64,000 nt of DNA from an uncultured Ruminococcus sp. (GTDB lineage: Bacteria > Bacillota > Clostridia > Oscillospirales > Ruminococcaceae): NCBI GenBank assembly GCA_902762785.1, contig CACWPL010000005.1, positions 62,001-126,000 on the forward strand, in the 5' to 3' direction. The notes beneath the pieces are model-generated. The model searched no databases and had not been told where the DNA came from. It was given only the letters and a program-made list of their open reading frames with translations. Positions 1 through 8,365 of the stretch are shown here, in pieces. Made by a program: the position numbers and the translations under genes. The first letter of the stretch is position 1; the number at the start of each line of letters is the position of its first letter.

Positions 1-272
1 ATGACCAGATTCAGCGGGATCAGCAGGCCGTGCAGCACGAACCGCACCCGGCTCAGGAGCGGCAGGATCGGCGGCAGGATCATCCCGCCAAAGCCGATGA
101 CGATGGCGTCGAAGCAGAGCCCCACGCCTAATAGCGCCATGCATAGGATGATCGGCTCGTGCTTTTTGTGATGGTCGATGAAGAGCAGGACGGTCACGAT
201 GACCTCGAGGAGCGCGATGCCCCAGGTCAGGTAGACCGCATCGTCCACCAAGAAATTGCGTACAGCTTCCAT
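1..272 (-). CDS. Putative integral membrane protein, C-terminally truncated by window edge
   Basis: The frame begins at an ATG (270-272) preceded by a good GGAGGGG ribosome binding site and stays open to the left edge, so only the first 90 or so residues are present. Three hydrophobic segments are visible: about residues 16-32, about 42-63, and a third near the edge. A short basic/His linker (DHHKKHE) separates the first two. This is a small multi-pass membrane protein; I do not recognise the family. It has its own promoter just upstream and is separated from dapB by a terminator, so it is a distinct transcription unit. Confidence 0.6.
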   Translation of the reverse strand, partial: MEAVRNFLVDDAVYLTWGIALLEVIVTVLLFIDHHKKHEPIILCMALLGVGLCFDAIVIGFGGMILPPILPLLSRVRFVLHGLLIPLNLV

Positions 273-308
273 GATACCCCTCCAAAATGATATGCTATCT
301 ATTACCCT

Positions 309-337
309 ATTGTACCATAAATATTGCCGATCGTCAA
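309..337 (-). promoter_or_regulatory. Promoter of the left-edge membrane protein
   Basis: On the minus strand there is TTGACG (332-337), 17 bp, then TACAAT (309-314), about 37 nt upstream of the start codon. Confidence 0.7.
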
Positions 338-351
338 GCATAAATTGTGGA

Positions 352-390
352 CAAAAAACGTGCCCTCCTCGTGTAAACGAAGAGGGTACG
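352..390 (-). terminator. Intrinsic terminator after dapB
   Basis: A GC-rich hairpin (CGTACCCTCTTCGT paired with ACGAGGAGGGCACG) is followed on the minus strand by a run of six T. It lies just beyond the dapB stop codon and closes the asd-dapA-dapB operon. Confidence 0.85.
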
Positions 391-416
391 TGTGAGTGAC
401 GATCGTTCAGTTCCGA

Positions 417-1178
417 TCAGAGGGTCATGAGTGCGCTCATGTCGTACATGCCAGGCTTCTGTGCGGCGAGGAACACGGCCGCATTGACCGCGCCGACCGC
501 AAAGACCTCCTTGGAGGCTGCGCTGTGCGAGAGGGTGATGACCTCGTCGTGACCGGCGAAGATGATGTCATGCTCGCCCACGATCGTGCCGCCGCGGATG
601 GCGTGCATGCCGATCTCCGTCTTCTCGCGCTTCTGGCGCTTGGAGTGGCGGTCGTAGACGTAATGATAGCTGTTGCCCATGGTCTCGTTGATAGCGTTCG
701 CGAGCATCAGCGCGGTGCCGGAGGGGGCGTCGATCTTCTGGTTGTGGTGCTTCTCCACGATCTCGATGTCGAACTGGCCGCCAAGGATGGACGCGGCCTT
801 CTTGGCGAGCTGCACGAGCAGGTTGATGCCGAGCGACATGTTGAACGAGAAGAACACCGGGATCGTCTCCGCGGCCTTGTGGATGGCCGCGAGCTGGGCC
901 TCGTCATAGCCCGTGGTCGCGAGCACGGCGGGGACGCCGTTCACGAGGCAGTAGTCGAGCAGACTGCTCAGCAGCGCCGGGTTCGAGAAGTCGATGATGA
1001 CATCGGGCTTCTCCGTCAGTGCCGCGAAGCTCTCGAAGATCGGGAAGTCGCCGTACTGCTTGGTGTTGATGTCGATGCCGGCGCAGATGCGGCAGTCCTC
1101 ACGGCCGGAAACAGCCGCGGCGACCGCATGTCCCATCTTGCCGTTGGCACCGGTGATGAGGATGTTGATCTGTCCCAT
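417..1178 (-). CDS. dapB: 4-hydroxy-tetrahydrodipicolinate reductase
   Basis: DapB reduces the DapA product with NAD(P)H in the diaminopimelate/lysine pathway in the cytoplasm. The 253-aa protein has the N-terminal Rossmann motif GANGKMG (residues 10-16) and the family signature EKHHNQKIDAPSGTA (142-156), which holds the catalytic His pair and Lys148. The length is slightly shorter than the usual 260-270 aa but nothing is missing. The start has an AGGAGG site. It is the last gene of asd-dapA-dapB, 24 bp after dapA, followed by a strong terminator, and so falls under the lysine riboswitch upstream of asd. Confidence 0.97.
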   Translation of the reverse strand: MGQINILITGANGKMGHAVAAAVSGREDCRICAGIDINTKQYGDFPIFESFAALTEKPDVIIDFSNPALLSSLLDYCLVNGVPAVLATTGYDEAQLAAIHKAAETIPVFFSFNMSLGINLLVQLAKKAASILGGQFDIEIVEKHHNQKIDAPSGTALMLANAINETMGNSYHYVYDRHSKRQKREKTEIGMHAIRGGTIVGEHDIIFAGHDEVITLSHSAASKEVFAVGAVNAAVFLAAQKPGMYDMSALMTL

Positions 1179-1202
1179 GGCTTTCTACCTCCTAAAAATG
1201 GA

Positions 1203-2108
1203 TCAGTCCACGGCCGGGACGGGCATCCCGAGGCGCTGCATGGCCGCGAGCAGACGTGCCACGTTCTCCGCGCCCATCTTGGTCAGCGGCATCCGACAGG
1301 CACCGGCAGGCATACCGAGCTGGTTCATGGCCTCCTTGACCGGGATCGGGTTGACCTCGCAGAAGAGGGCGTTGATGAGCTCGAGGTACTTGATCTGGAG
1401 CTCACCGGCGGTCTTGAAGTCGTTGTCGAGGCAGAGCTGGCAGATCTCGTGGGTCTCCTTCGGCAGGATGTTCGACAGCACGGAGATGACGCCCTTGCCG
1501 CCGAGCGACATGATCGGGACGATCATATCGTCATTGCCGGAGTAGATGTCGATGAGGTCGCCGCAGGCAGCCGCCACCTGTGCGGTGTAGCTGATGTTGC
1601 CGGAGGCCTCCTTGACCGCGGCGATGTTCTTGTGGTGGGCGAGCTTCTCGAGCGTCTCCACCGCGATGTTCATGCCGGTGCGGCCGGGGATGTTGTAGAG
1701 GATGATCGGGATGTTCACGCTGTTGGCGATGATCGTGAAGTGGTCGATCAGGCCGGACTGCGTGGTCTTGTTGTAGTACGGGGTCACGAGAAGCAGACCG
1801 TCGGCGCCGAGATTCTGCGCCTCCACGCTCAGCTCGATGGCGTAGCGGGTGTCGTTGCTGCCGGTGCCGGCGATGACGGGGACGCGATGGTTCGTGCGCT
1901 CGACGGCATAGCGGATGCACTCGCGGTGCTCCTCGTCGCTCATGGTCGAGGACTCGCCGGTGGTGCCGCAGATGACGATGGCATCGGTGCCGTTGTCGAT
2001 CTGGTAGTCGATGTTCTTGCCGAGGCCGTCGAAGTCGACAGACCCGTCAAGATGGAAGGGCGTCGTGATGGCGACGGCTGCACCGGTGAAGATGGGATCC
2101 TTCTTCAT
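1203..2108 (-). CDS. dapA: 4-hydroxy-tetrahydrodipicolinate synthase
   Basis: DapA condenses aspartate semialdehyde with pyruvate, the committed step towards diaminopimelate. The 301-aa TIM-barrel protein shows GTTGE (48-52), the proton-relay Tyr138 in YNIPGRTG and the Schiff-base Lys166 in AVKEASGN. An AAGGAGTG site precedes the ATG. It lies between asd and dapB. The 89-bp gap to asd contains a small hairpin (2144-2164, GTCCCG/CGGGAC) that could be an mRNA processing or pausing element. Confidence 0.97.
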   Translation of the reverse strand: MKKDPIFTGAAVAITTPFHLDGSVDFDGLGKNIDYQIDNGTDAIVICGTTGESSTMSDEEHRECIRYAVERTNHRVPVIAGTGSNDTRYAIELSVEAQNLGADGLLLVTPYYNKTTQSGLIDHFTIIANSVNIPIILYNIPGRTGMNIAVETLEKLAHHKNIAAVKEASGNISYTAQVAAACGDLIDIYSGNDDMIVPIMSLGGKGVISVLSNILPKETHEICQLCLDNDFKTAGELQIKYLELINALFCEVNPIPVKEAMNQLGMPAGACRMPLTKMGAENVARLLAAMQRLGMPVPAVD

Positions 2109-2197
2109 ATCAGTTCACTCCTTGTCTATAGAGATGCGGCGCTGTCCCGCCGTGCGGACGGGACATGGCCAAAAGTATCAAAAAGCATCAAAGGGCA

Positions 2198-3280
<1,083 letters not shown>

Positions 3281-3403
3281 AACACATTTCTCCTTTTCGG
3301 GCGATGCGCGCCGTGATGCTGTGATAAGCGCGGCATATCGCCTCTTTTGGCATTTTTGCCCCCGGCAGGATAGTGCCGGCTGCAAAAAAATTTGGGGAAT
3401 ATT

Positions 3404-3427
3404 GAAAAAACCGGTTGAAAACCGGTC
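3404..3427 (-). terminator. Riboswitch-controlled terminator upstream of asd
   Basis: On the minus strand ACCGGTT-TTC-AACCGGT is followed by six T, between the lysine aptamer and asd. This is the expected expression platform: lysine binding should favour this hairpin and stop transcription before asd. Confidence 0.9.
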
Positions 3428-3465
3428 CATCATGCGTTATAATAGAATTATTGGCGAAGTATGCC

Positions 3466-3630
3466 GATAGCTCTCCATCACACATGATGACAGTGCGGCA
3501 CCTGTTCGATACAGCACCAGAGCGGGGATGCTCATGTCCCTCTCTTCGGCGGCCTTGCCTTTTGCGGTCCTTCACCGGGCTCGAGCGCCCTCCGGACCGG
3601 TACTCATCGCAGCCGCACCTCTATCCTATC
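3466..3630 (-). ncRNA. Lysine riboswitch (L box)
   Basis: Read on the minus strand, this leader holds the conserved L-box blocks in order: AGAGGTGCGG, GAGTACCG, GGTGAAGGACCGC, GCCGAAG, and the closing GTGTGATGGAGAGCTATC. The 3' CTATC pairs with 5' GATAG to close P1. Its location, 5' of asd-dapA-dapB and followed by an intrinsic terminator, fits lysine-repressed attenuation. The transcription start predicted from the promoter falls right at the 5' edge of the aptamer. Confidence 0.95.
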
Positions 3631-3634
3631 TACT

Positions 3635-3663
3635 ATGATAGCATTTCTAAGACGATTTGTCAA
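3635..3663 (-). promoter_or_regulatory. Promoter of the asd-dapA-dapB operon
   Basis: TTGACA (3658-3663), 17 bp, TATCAT (3635-3640) on the minus strand. The sequence after the -35 (AATC) matches an extended motif seen at several other promoters in this window. Confidence 0.85.
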
Positions 3664-3695
3664 GTACCCTGCGAAAAAATATTGTTTTCCTCCCC

Positions 3696-3784
3696 CTCTC
3701 GCCCCGCCGCACGCGGGAGAGACTAAACACAAACACAAACGAAAACAAGGAGGAAACTCTCGCCCCGCCGCACGCGGGAGAGAC
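3696..3784. repeat. Pair of 28-bp direct repeats with internal palindrome
   Basis: The same 28 bp, beginning CTCTCGCCCC and ending GGGAGAGAC, occur at 3696-3723 and 3757-3784 with 33 bp of A/C-rich sequence between them. Each copy can fold (CTCT/AGAG and CCCGC/GCGGG). The pair lies in the queA leader, between the divergent asd promoter and queA. No U-run follows either copy, so they are not ordinary terminators. Confidence 0.8.
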
Positions 3785-3819
3785 GGCGGATACTAAAGAA
3801 AAGGAGCCGAGATACTGCT

Positions 3820-4863
3820 ATGAAACGTTCCGATTTTTACTATGACCTGCCCCAGTCCCTGATCGCGCAGACGCCGGTGGAGCCGCGCAGCGCCTCGCGG
3901 ATGCTTTGTGTCGACCGGGACACCGGCGCGCTCGCGCACCGGCATTTCTACGACCTAGGCGACTACCTGCGGCCGGGCGACCTGCTCGTGCTCAACGACA
4001 GCCGCGTCCTCCCTGCCCGTCTCTACGGCGAGAAGGAGGGCACCGGCGGCTTCGTGGAGTTCCTCCTGCTCGAGCAGAAGGGCGACAAGCGCTGGGAGAT
4101 CATCTGCCGTCCCGGCAAGAAGTGCAAGCCCGGGGCGCGGTTCACGTTCGGCGGCGGACGGCTCCGCGCGGAGGTCCTCGAGGTGCTCGAGGACGGCGAC
4201 CGCATCGTGCAGTTCGAGTGTGACGGCAACTTCTACACCGCCCTCGAGGAGGTCGGGCAGATGCCGCTGCCGCCGTATATCACCGAAAAGCTCGCCGACA
4301 AGGAGCGCTACCAGACCGTCTACTCCCGCGAGCTCGGGTCGGCGGCGGCGCCCACGGCGGGGCTCCATTTCACCAAGGAGATGCTCGCCTCGCTCGAGGC
4401 CGCGGGCGTGCGAATCGGGTATGTGACGCTGCACGTCGGGCTCGGCACCTTCCGGCCGGTCAAGGAGGACGACATCCTCCAGCATCATATGCACACCGAG
4501 CACTTCCTGCTACCCCAGAAGACCGCCGACCTCATCGAGCAGACCCGCCGCGAGGGCGGGCGTGTCATCGCGGTCGGCACCACGTCCTGCCGCACGCTCG
4601 AGAGCGCGGCCCAGCGCTGCGGGGACGTCCTCACCGCCTGCGAGGGCGACACGGACATCTTCATCTACCCCGGCTACGAGTTCCGCGTCATCGACGGCCT
4701 CATCACCAATTTCCACCTCCCCGAGAGCACGCTCATCATGCTCGTCTCGGCCTTCATGGGCTACTGGAACACGATGTACGCCTACCGCGCGGCCGTGCGG
4801 GAGGAGTACCGTTTCTTCTCCTTCGGCGACTGCATGTGCATCCTCCCGCAGATGGGGAAATGA
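3820..4863 (+). CDS. queA: S-adenosylmethionine:tRNA ribosyltransferase-isomerase
   Basis: QueA transfers the ribosyl part of SAM to preQ1 in tRNA, forming epoxyqueuosine at the wobble position of GUN-anticodon tRNAs. The 347-aa product is full length: an N-terminal FYYDLPQSLIAQTP block, LLVLNDSRVLPARL, PTAGLHF, LHVGLGTFRPV and the C-terminal TNFHLPESTLIMLVSAF are all family hallmarks. AAGGAG stands upstream of the ATG. It is transcribed alone, divergent from asd and closed by a terminator. No tgt or queF is nearby, and I found no preQ1 riboswitch in the leader. Confidence 0.97.
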   Translation: MKRSDFYYDLPQSLIAQTPVEPRSASRMLCVDRDTGALAHRHFYDLGDYLRPGDLLVLNDSRVLPARLYGEKEGTGGFVEFLLLEQKGDKRWEIICRPGKKCKPGARFTFGGGRLRAEVLEVLEDGDRIVQFECDGNFYTALEEVGQMPLPPYITEKLADKERYQTVYSRELGSAAAPTAGLHFTKEMLASLEAAGVRIGYVTLHVGLGTFRPVKEDDILQHHMHTEHFLLPQKTADLIEQTRREGGRVIAVGTTSCRTLESAAQRCGDVLTACEGDTDIFIYPGYEFRVIDGLITNFHLPESTLIMLVSAFMGYWNTMYAYRAAVREEYRFFSFGDCMCILPQMGK

Positions 4864-4877
4864 CCATAGATACAGAA

Positions 4878-4910
4878 GAACGCCCCTGCGTGTGCAGGGG
4901 CGTTCGTTTT
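4878..4910 (+). terminator. Intrinsic terminator after queA
   Basis: GAACGCCCCTGC-GTGT-GCAGGGGCGTTC followed by GTTTT. The hairpin sits between convergent queA and the minus-strand Thr-rich gene and may act in both directions. Confidence 0.85.
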
Positions 4911-4946
4911 GGTATCGTGTTCGTATCGTGTGACGGATGCCGCCGG

Positions 4947-5588
4947 TCACTCCACCAGGTCGCCCTCGACAGGGGCAGGCGCCGGTTCGGGATCGGGCTC
5001 GACGGGTACGGGGGCAGCCGTTGGAGGCGGTGCAGGCGGATCGGTCTGGACAGGCAGCGGAGGCGCTGTCATCGGATCCTCCTGCGGCACCTGCTGGACG
5101 GTCGTCGTCACAGAGGGCGGGATCACGGGCTCAGGCATCGCCGTATGCGGCTCGTTCGGGTCGACCACACCACTGGTCTGCGCCGTCACAGATGTGGAGA
5201 CAGCGGGCGCGGTCATCACGGCCGTGGTCGCCTTCTTGGTCACGGTCGGCTTGGTCGCGAAGGGGTCGGCCGTCGTGCCGCCGTTGTTATTCTTGAACTC
5301 CTCGACCGAGCGCGAATAGCCGCTGATGTTCGCCGACCAGGTCGAGAGCGTGATGCGGCGCGTCGTGTGGACGGTCTCCGATGCGATGGCGAACGCGGTG
5401 GTCTCGCCCGGCGGCGGCGTGGTGGCCGACAGCACCGGCGTCACGATCACGGTCCGCTCCTTGGGGGTGATCGGGAAGAACATCAGCACCAGCAGCGTCG
5501 CCGCCGTCAGCGCAAGGATGCACGAGCAGACGACCAAGGTCGCCTTCGTGGACTTCTGAAGACCATCAGTGATACGGGAATGCTTCAT
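4947..5588 (-). CDS. Single-pass membrane protein with Pro/Thr-rich extracytoplasmic tail
   Basis: The 213-aa protein has a short basic N-terminus and one hydrophobic segment at about residues 17-38 (a type II anchor). The rest is low-complexity, rich in Thr, Pro, Ala and Val and increasingly Pro/Glu-rich towards the end, as in cell-wall-spanning linkers. I recognise no catalytic domain. It follows an AraC-type regulator by 8 bp and is probably co-transcribed with it. Possible roles are a surface stalk or an O-glycosylated wall protein; both are inference. Confidence 0.7.
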   Translation of the reverse strand: MKHSRITDGLQKSTKATLVVCSCILALTAATLLVLMFFPITPKERTVIVTPVLSATTPPPGETTAFAIASETVHTTRRITLSTWSANISGYSRSVEEFKNNNGGTTADPFATKPTVTKKATTAVMTAPAVSTSVTAQTSGVVDPNEPHTAMPEPVIPPSVTTTVQQVPQEDPMTAPPLPVQTDPPAPPPTAAPVPVEPDPEPAPAPVEGDLVE

Positions 5589-5596
5589 ATCTACGC

Positions 5597-6457
5597 TTAT
5601 CTCCTCTTTTTGCCGCTGTCCTTCTTCTCATCGGCAGCGGCCTGTCTGTAGATGCGCCGGTAGGCCGTGGGGGTCATGCCGACATGTCTCTTGAACTGCC
5701 GCATGAAGTATACGTCCGTCTCGAAGCCGCTCTTCTGGGACACGGCGGCGATGGGCTCGTCGGAGGTCTCGAGGAGGCGCTTCGAGCACGCGATGCGGCT
5801 CGCGATGACGTCTTGCGTACAGGTCGTGCCAAATGCAGCGAGATAGATCTTGTGGAAATACGGGCGGCTGATGCCCAGCTCGTTGCAGATGTCCTGGATG
5901 AACCAGCTCGACTCCGGGTGGGAGTAGATGCGGTGGCGCAGGGCCGTGAGCTTGTCGTAGTGCGGGACCTCGGCGGCGCGCGTCACGGAGCCGTCCGAGC
6001 CCTCGCGCATCAGGCACATCAGCAGTGCCAGCCCATGCTCAGCCATCTCGCGGCTCAGCGGGTCGACGGCGTCGATGGTCGCCAGCAGGAGCTTCCAGAT
6101 CTCCTCGATCACGAGCGGCTGCGCGAGCGTGTGGGTCTCGCGGAGCGTCAGGCCGATGGACTCGAGGCGCTCGAGATAGTCCGCACGGAGGGTCGCCTGC
6201 ATGTACCGATAGGCCGTGCTCCCCTGCGTCTCCACGCTGATGCTGTTCTCATACGGGATCATCAGGAAAGTGAACGGCTGCATGTAATACTGCTTGTCCT
6301 CGATCCTCAGGATCGCGCGGACGCCGCTGAGCACGAAGAGCACGTCACGCTCCTCATTGCCCACGCCCGGGCGTTTCCAATCCCTCTGGTATACGACGGT
6401 GCCCGCCTGCTGCTGCTCTCCGCAGCGCGCAAGGCACATCTCCTTCCGCCTGATCAT
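5597..6457 (-). CDS. AraC/XylS-family transcriptional regulator
   Basis: The 286-aa protein has an N-terminal cupin-like ligand/dimerisation region and a C-terminal double helix-turn-helix AraC domain over about the last 100 residues (FIQDICNELGISRPYFHKI, then AVSQKSGFETDVYFMRQFK and MTPTAYRR). I chose the ATG at 6457 because an AAGGGGG site lies 8 nt upstream; the frame is open 38 codons further without a clear site. The promoter at 6578-6606 supports a leader of about 110 nt. The likely ligand is a sugar or other small molecule, but the target genes cannot be named from the sequence. Confidence 0.9.
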   Translation of the reverse strand: MIRRKEMCLARCGEQQQAGTVVYQRDWKRPGVGNEERDVLFVLSGVRAILRIEDKQYYMQPFTFLMIPYENSISVETQGSTAYRYMQATLRADYLERLESIGLTLRETHTLAQPLVIEEIWKLLLATIDAVDPLSREMAEHGLALLMCLMREGSDGSVTRAAEVPHYDKLTALRHRIYSHPESSWFIQDICNELGISRPYFHKIYLAAFGTTCTQDVIASRIACSKRLLETSDEPIAAVSQKSGFETDVYFMRQFKRHVGMTPTAYRRIYRQAAADEKKDSGKKRR

Positions 6458-6577
6458 GTGTTTTTCCCCCTTGTATCTTGCCGGCAGGTGCAGGCCCCGC
6501 ATCCCCATGCGGTCTGGTCGGACCTCGCAGCCGGTGATCTCTGTCTGGTGTCCCTTCATGATGGGGCACATATTTAT

Positions 6578-6606
6578 ATATTAACACATTTCTCGCGATT
6601 TGTCAA
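6578..6606 (-). promoter_or_regulatory. Promoter of the AraC-type regulator gene
   Basis: TTGACA (6601-6606), 17 bp, TAATAT (6578-6583) on the minus strand. The -35 is followed by AATCGCG, part of the extended motif discussed in the findings. Confidence 0.75.
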
Positions 6607-6739
6607 CTACTTAGGGGCGGTCATTTGTCAAATATCGGCATCTGCTATGATCAGAGGCAGGAATCGCTCTTATTTATAATAGACAGTATACAAAAAGCAA
6701 GCGTGACAAAAAAGTTTTTTCTTTTTTCCTGTTGGATGC

Positions 6740-6768
6740 TTGACATTGGCGTCCTTCTATGGTACAAT
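6740..6768 (+). promoter_or_regulatory. Promoter of the TetR-type regulator gene
   Basis: TTGACA (6740-6745), 17 bp, TACAAT (6763-6768), about 90 nt upstream of the chosen start codon. Confidence 0.8.
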
Positions 6769-6860
6769 GATATATATGGCAATAATTGTCACTTGTAATA
6801 GAAAGACAAAAGCACGCGCATGTCCCTGCGGACAGTGCGGCGCCAAGGAAGGGGTCAAGT

Positions 6861-7463
6861 ATGCCATCTGAGACATTTTTCCGGCTCCCTGTCTCCAAGC
6901 AGGAGCGGATCCTCGCGGCCATCCGGGAGGAGATCAACAAGGCCTCCTATGACGACCTTTCGGTCGGCAGCATCATCCGGGAGTGCGGCATCTCCCGCGG
7001 GAGCTTCTACCAGTATTTCCACAATAAAGAGGACATTTTCCGCTTCATGATCGCGGAGTACCGCTCCAGCGTCATCGACTACGCCAAGACGCGGATGCAG
7101 GAGAACGGCGGCGACCTGTTCGACACGGTCGAGGCCACCTACCGCCATACCGTGCGGATGCTCTGCTACAAGGACCCGCGCAGCTATCGGCAGAATCTGT
7201 TCTGCAACATCCCGCTCCTCGCGGACATCTGGACGGATCCTGCGCATAATGCCGACGTTTACGGCCCGCTCCTCCCCATGATCGACCGCTCGCGCCTGAC
7301 CGTCACCACCGACGGCGAGGTGCATACGCTGCTGTCCATGTGCATCACGGTCGCGGTCAAGGAGCTCTTCGGCATCCTCATCGCGGATGACAGCGAGCCG
7401 GTCGCGCTCGAGCATTTCCTGCCCAAGCTCGCCCTCCTGCGCGCCGCCTATTCGCGCCAGTAA
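6861..7463 (+). CDS. TetR/AcrR-family transcriptional regulator
   Basis: The 200-aa protein starts at the ATG at 6861, which has AAGGAAGGGG upstream; an earlier in-frame ATG has no site. Residues about 10-60 form the TetR DNA-binding domain (QERILAAIREEI, then VGSIIRECGISRGSFYQYF and NKEDIF). The C-terminal helical part, the ligand pocket and dimer face, is not diagnostic. It is transcribed alone and divergently from the AraC gene, with no efflux gene beside it, so its target is unknown. Autoregulation is possible because the promoter lies only about 90 bp upstream. Confidence 0.92.
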   Translation: MPSETFFRLPVSKQERILAAIREEINKASYDDLSVGSIIRECGISRGSFYQYFHNKEDIFRFMIAEYRSSVIDYAKTRMQENGGDLFDTVEATYRHTVRMLCYKDPRSYRQNLFCNIPLLADIWTDPAHNADVYGPLLPMIDRSRLTVTTDGEVHTLLSMCITVAVKELFGILIADDSEPVALEHFLPKLALLRAAYSRQ

Positions 7464-7521
7464 CGCGGCATCACCATTGGTATGCCCGCGAGGACGTCAC
7501 CCTATCCATCCTACACACGAA

Positions 7522-7761
7522 CGCCCCGCTGTGCCTTGCAGCGGGGCGCAGTCTGTCAAAAAAGTCGTTTTTCTAGGCGGCTTCTCCCCACCCCCCTGCC
7601 CCCCGCCCCCAGGGGCGGGGGGAGAAAATGGCGGCCCTGCGGGCCCCTGCGGGCCGCCGCCGCTTTTTCCGCCGCCTTACGGCGGCGGTATCAAGAAGCA
7701 TCTAACGATAAAAAGGAGGTTTTTCGACAAGCTGCGCCCCGCTGTGCCTTGCAGCGGGGCG
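7522..7761. mobile_element. MITE-like 240-bp element with long inverted ends
   Basis: An identical 27-bp palindromic hairpin (CGCCCCGCTG...CAGCGGGGCG) lies at 7522-7548 and 7735-7761. Just inside each copy are matching flanks in opposite orientation: CAGTCTGTCAAAAAA on the left, and CAGCTTGTCGAAAAA when the right end is read from the minus strand. The whole is therefore bounded by terminal inverted repeats of roughly 45 bp. The interior has two further hairpins (about 7590-7625, CTCCCC/GGGGAG, and 7669-7688, CCGCCGCC/GGCGGCGG) and no gene. I found no clear target-site duplication. It fills the gap between the TetR gene and the ANTAR gene, where its hairpins may also end transcription from both sides. 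Confidence 0.55.
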
Positions 7762-7765
7762 TCTC

Positions 7766-8335
7766 TCATGCGCCGTACTGCGCGAGGACGCGGGCGGCGG
7801 TCTCGCGGCGGGTGGTGCGGCCGTCCATGGACTGCTTCTCGATCCAGCGGTGCGCCTCCGGCTCCGTCATGCCGCGCTGCTCCATCAGCACGCACTTCGC
7901 GCGGCTCACCAGGCGCATCTCCTCGAGCTTGCCCTGGAGCTTGGAGTTCTCCCGCTGGAGCATCGCGATCCGCGCGGCCGTGGCCTCCACGAGCCGCAGG
8001 GACTGGTGCAGCGCCGCACGGTCGATCGGACGCGGCAGCACGCAGACACCGTACACGCCGACCTTCTCGGCCATGTCCTCGGCGATGTCCCCCTTGCAGA
8101 GGAGGAGGATGCCCGCGCCGGTGCTCTCCGCAGCCGTCACGGCAAGGTCATGGCCGAACTCGTCCGTCAGCGGCGTGTTCACGAGGATGAGCGGGAACGA
8201 CGTGGTCCCGAGCAGACGCCGCGCCTCGCTCCCGCTCACCACGGTCGTGAGGCTCGTGCATCCGTAGCTGCGCAGGAATCCGCCGAGCTGCTCGCCCGCC
8301 TGCGCCGATCCCGAAACGATCAGGGCACGGTCCAT
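7766..8335 (-). CDS. ANTAR-domain response regulator (NasT/AmiR-like)
   Basis: The 189-aa protein has an N-terminal receiver-like domain (about 1-115) and, after a coiled-coil linker (about 120-137), a C-terminal ANTAR RNA-binding domain (about 135-185: RAKCVLMEQRGMTEPEAHRWI then MDGRTTRRETAARVL). ANTAR proteins of this type bind paired RNA hairpins and prevent transcription termination. The receiver is degenerate: the usual phosphoacceptor Asp region reads LILVNTPLTDEFG, so activation by phosphorylation is uncertain. It lies 30 bp downstream of a GS-family gene on the same strand, an arrangement typical of nitrogen control. Confidence 0.88.
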   Translation of the reverse strand: MDRALIVSGSAQAGEQLGGFLRSYGCTSLTTVVSGSEARRLLGTTSFPLILVNTPLTDEFGHDLAVTAAESTGAGILLLCKGDIAEDMAEKVGVYGVCVLPRPIDRAALHQSLRLVEATAARIAMLQRENSKLQGKLEEMRLVSRAKCVLMEQRGMTEPEAHRWIEKQSMDGRTTRRETAARVLAQYGA

Positions 8336-8365
8336 CCCATCCCCTCCTTTCTGCCTGTGTTCGGG

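Larger units (their letters stand above)
6458..6860. other. Divergent intergenic region between AraC and TetR genes
   Basis: This 403-bp stretch holds a minus-strand promoter for the AraC gene and a plus-strand promoter for the TetR gene. Between them is AT-rich sequence with A and T tracts (6700-6727). I see no small gene, and no palindromic operator that I would assign to either regulator. Confidence 0.6.

Noticed and set aside
3281-3433. N-terminal extension of asd by 51 codons
   Set aside because: The extension would be translated from the riboswitch terminator, has no ribosome binding site, and the family start MKQYNVGILGATG has one.
3664-3819. Possible preQ1 riboswitch upstream of queA
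   Set aside because: The A-rich stretches were suggestive, but the CTACACCC-type core and the pairing needed for a preQ1 aptamer are absent.
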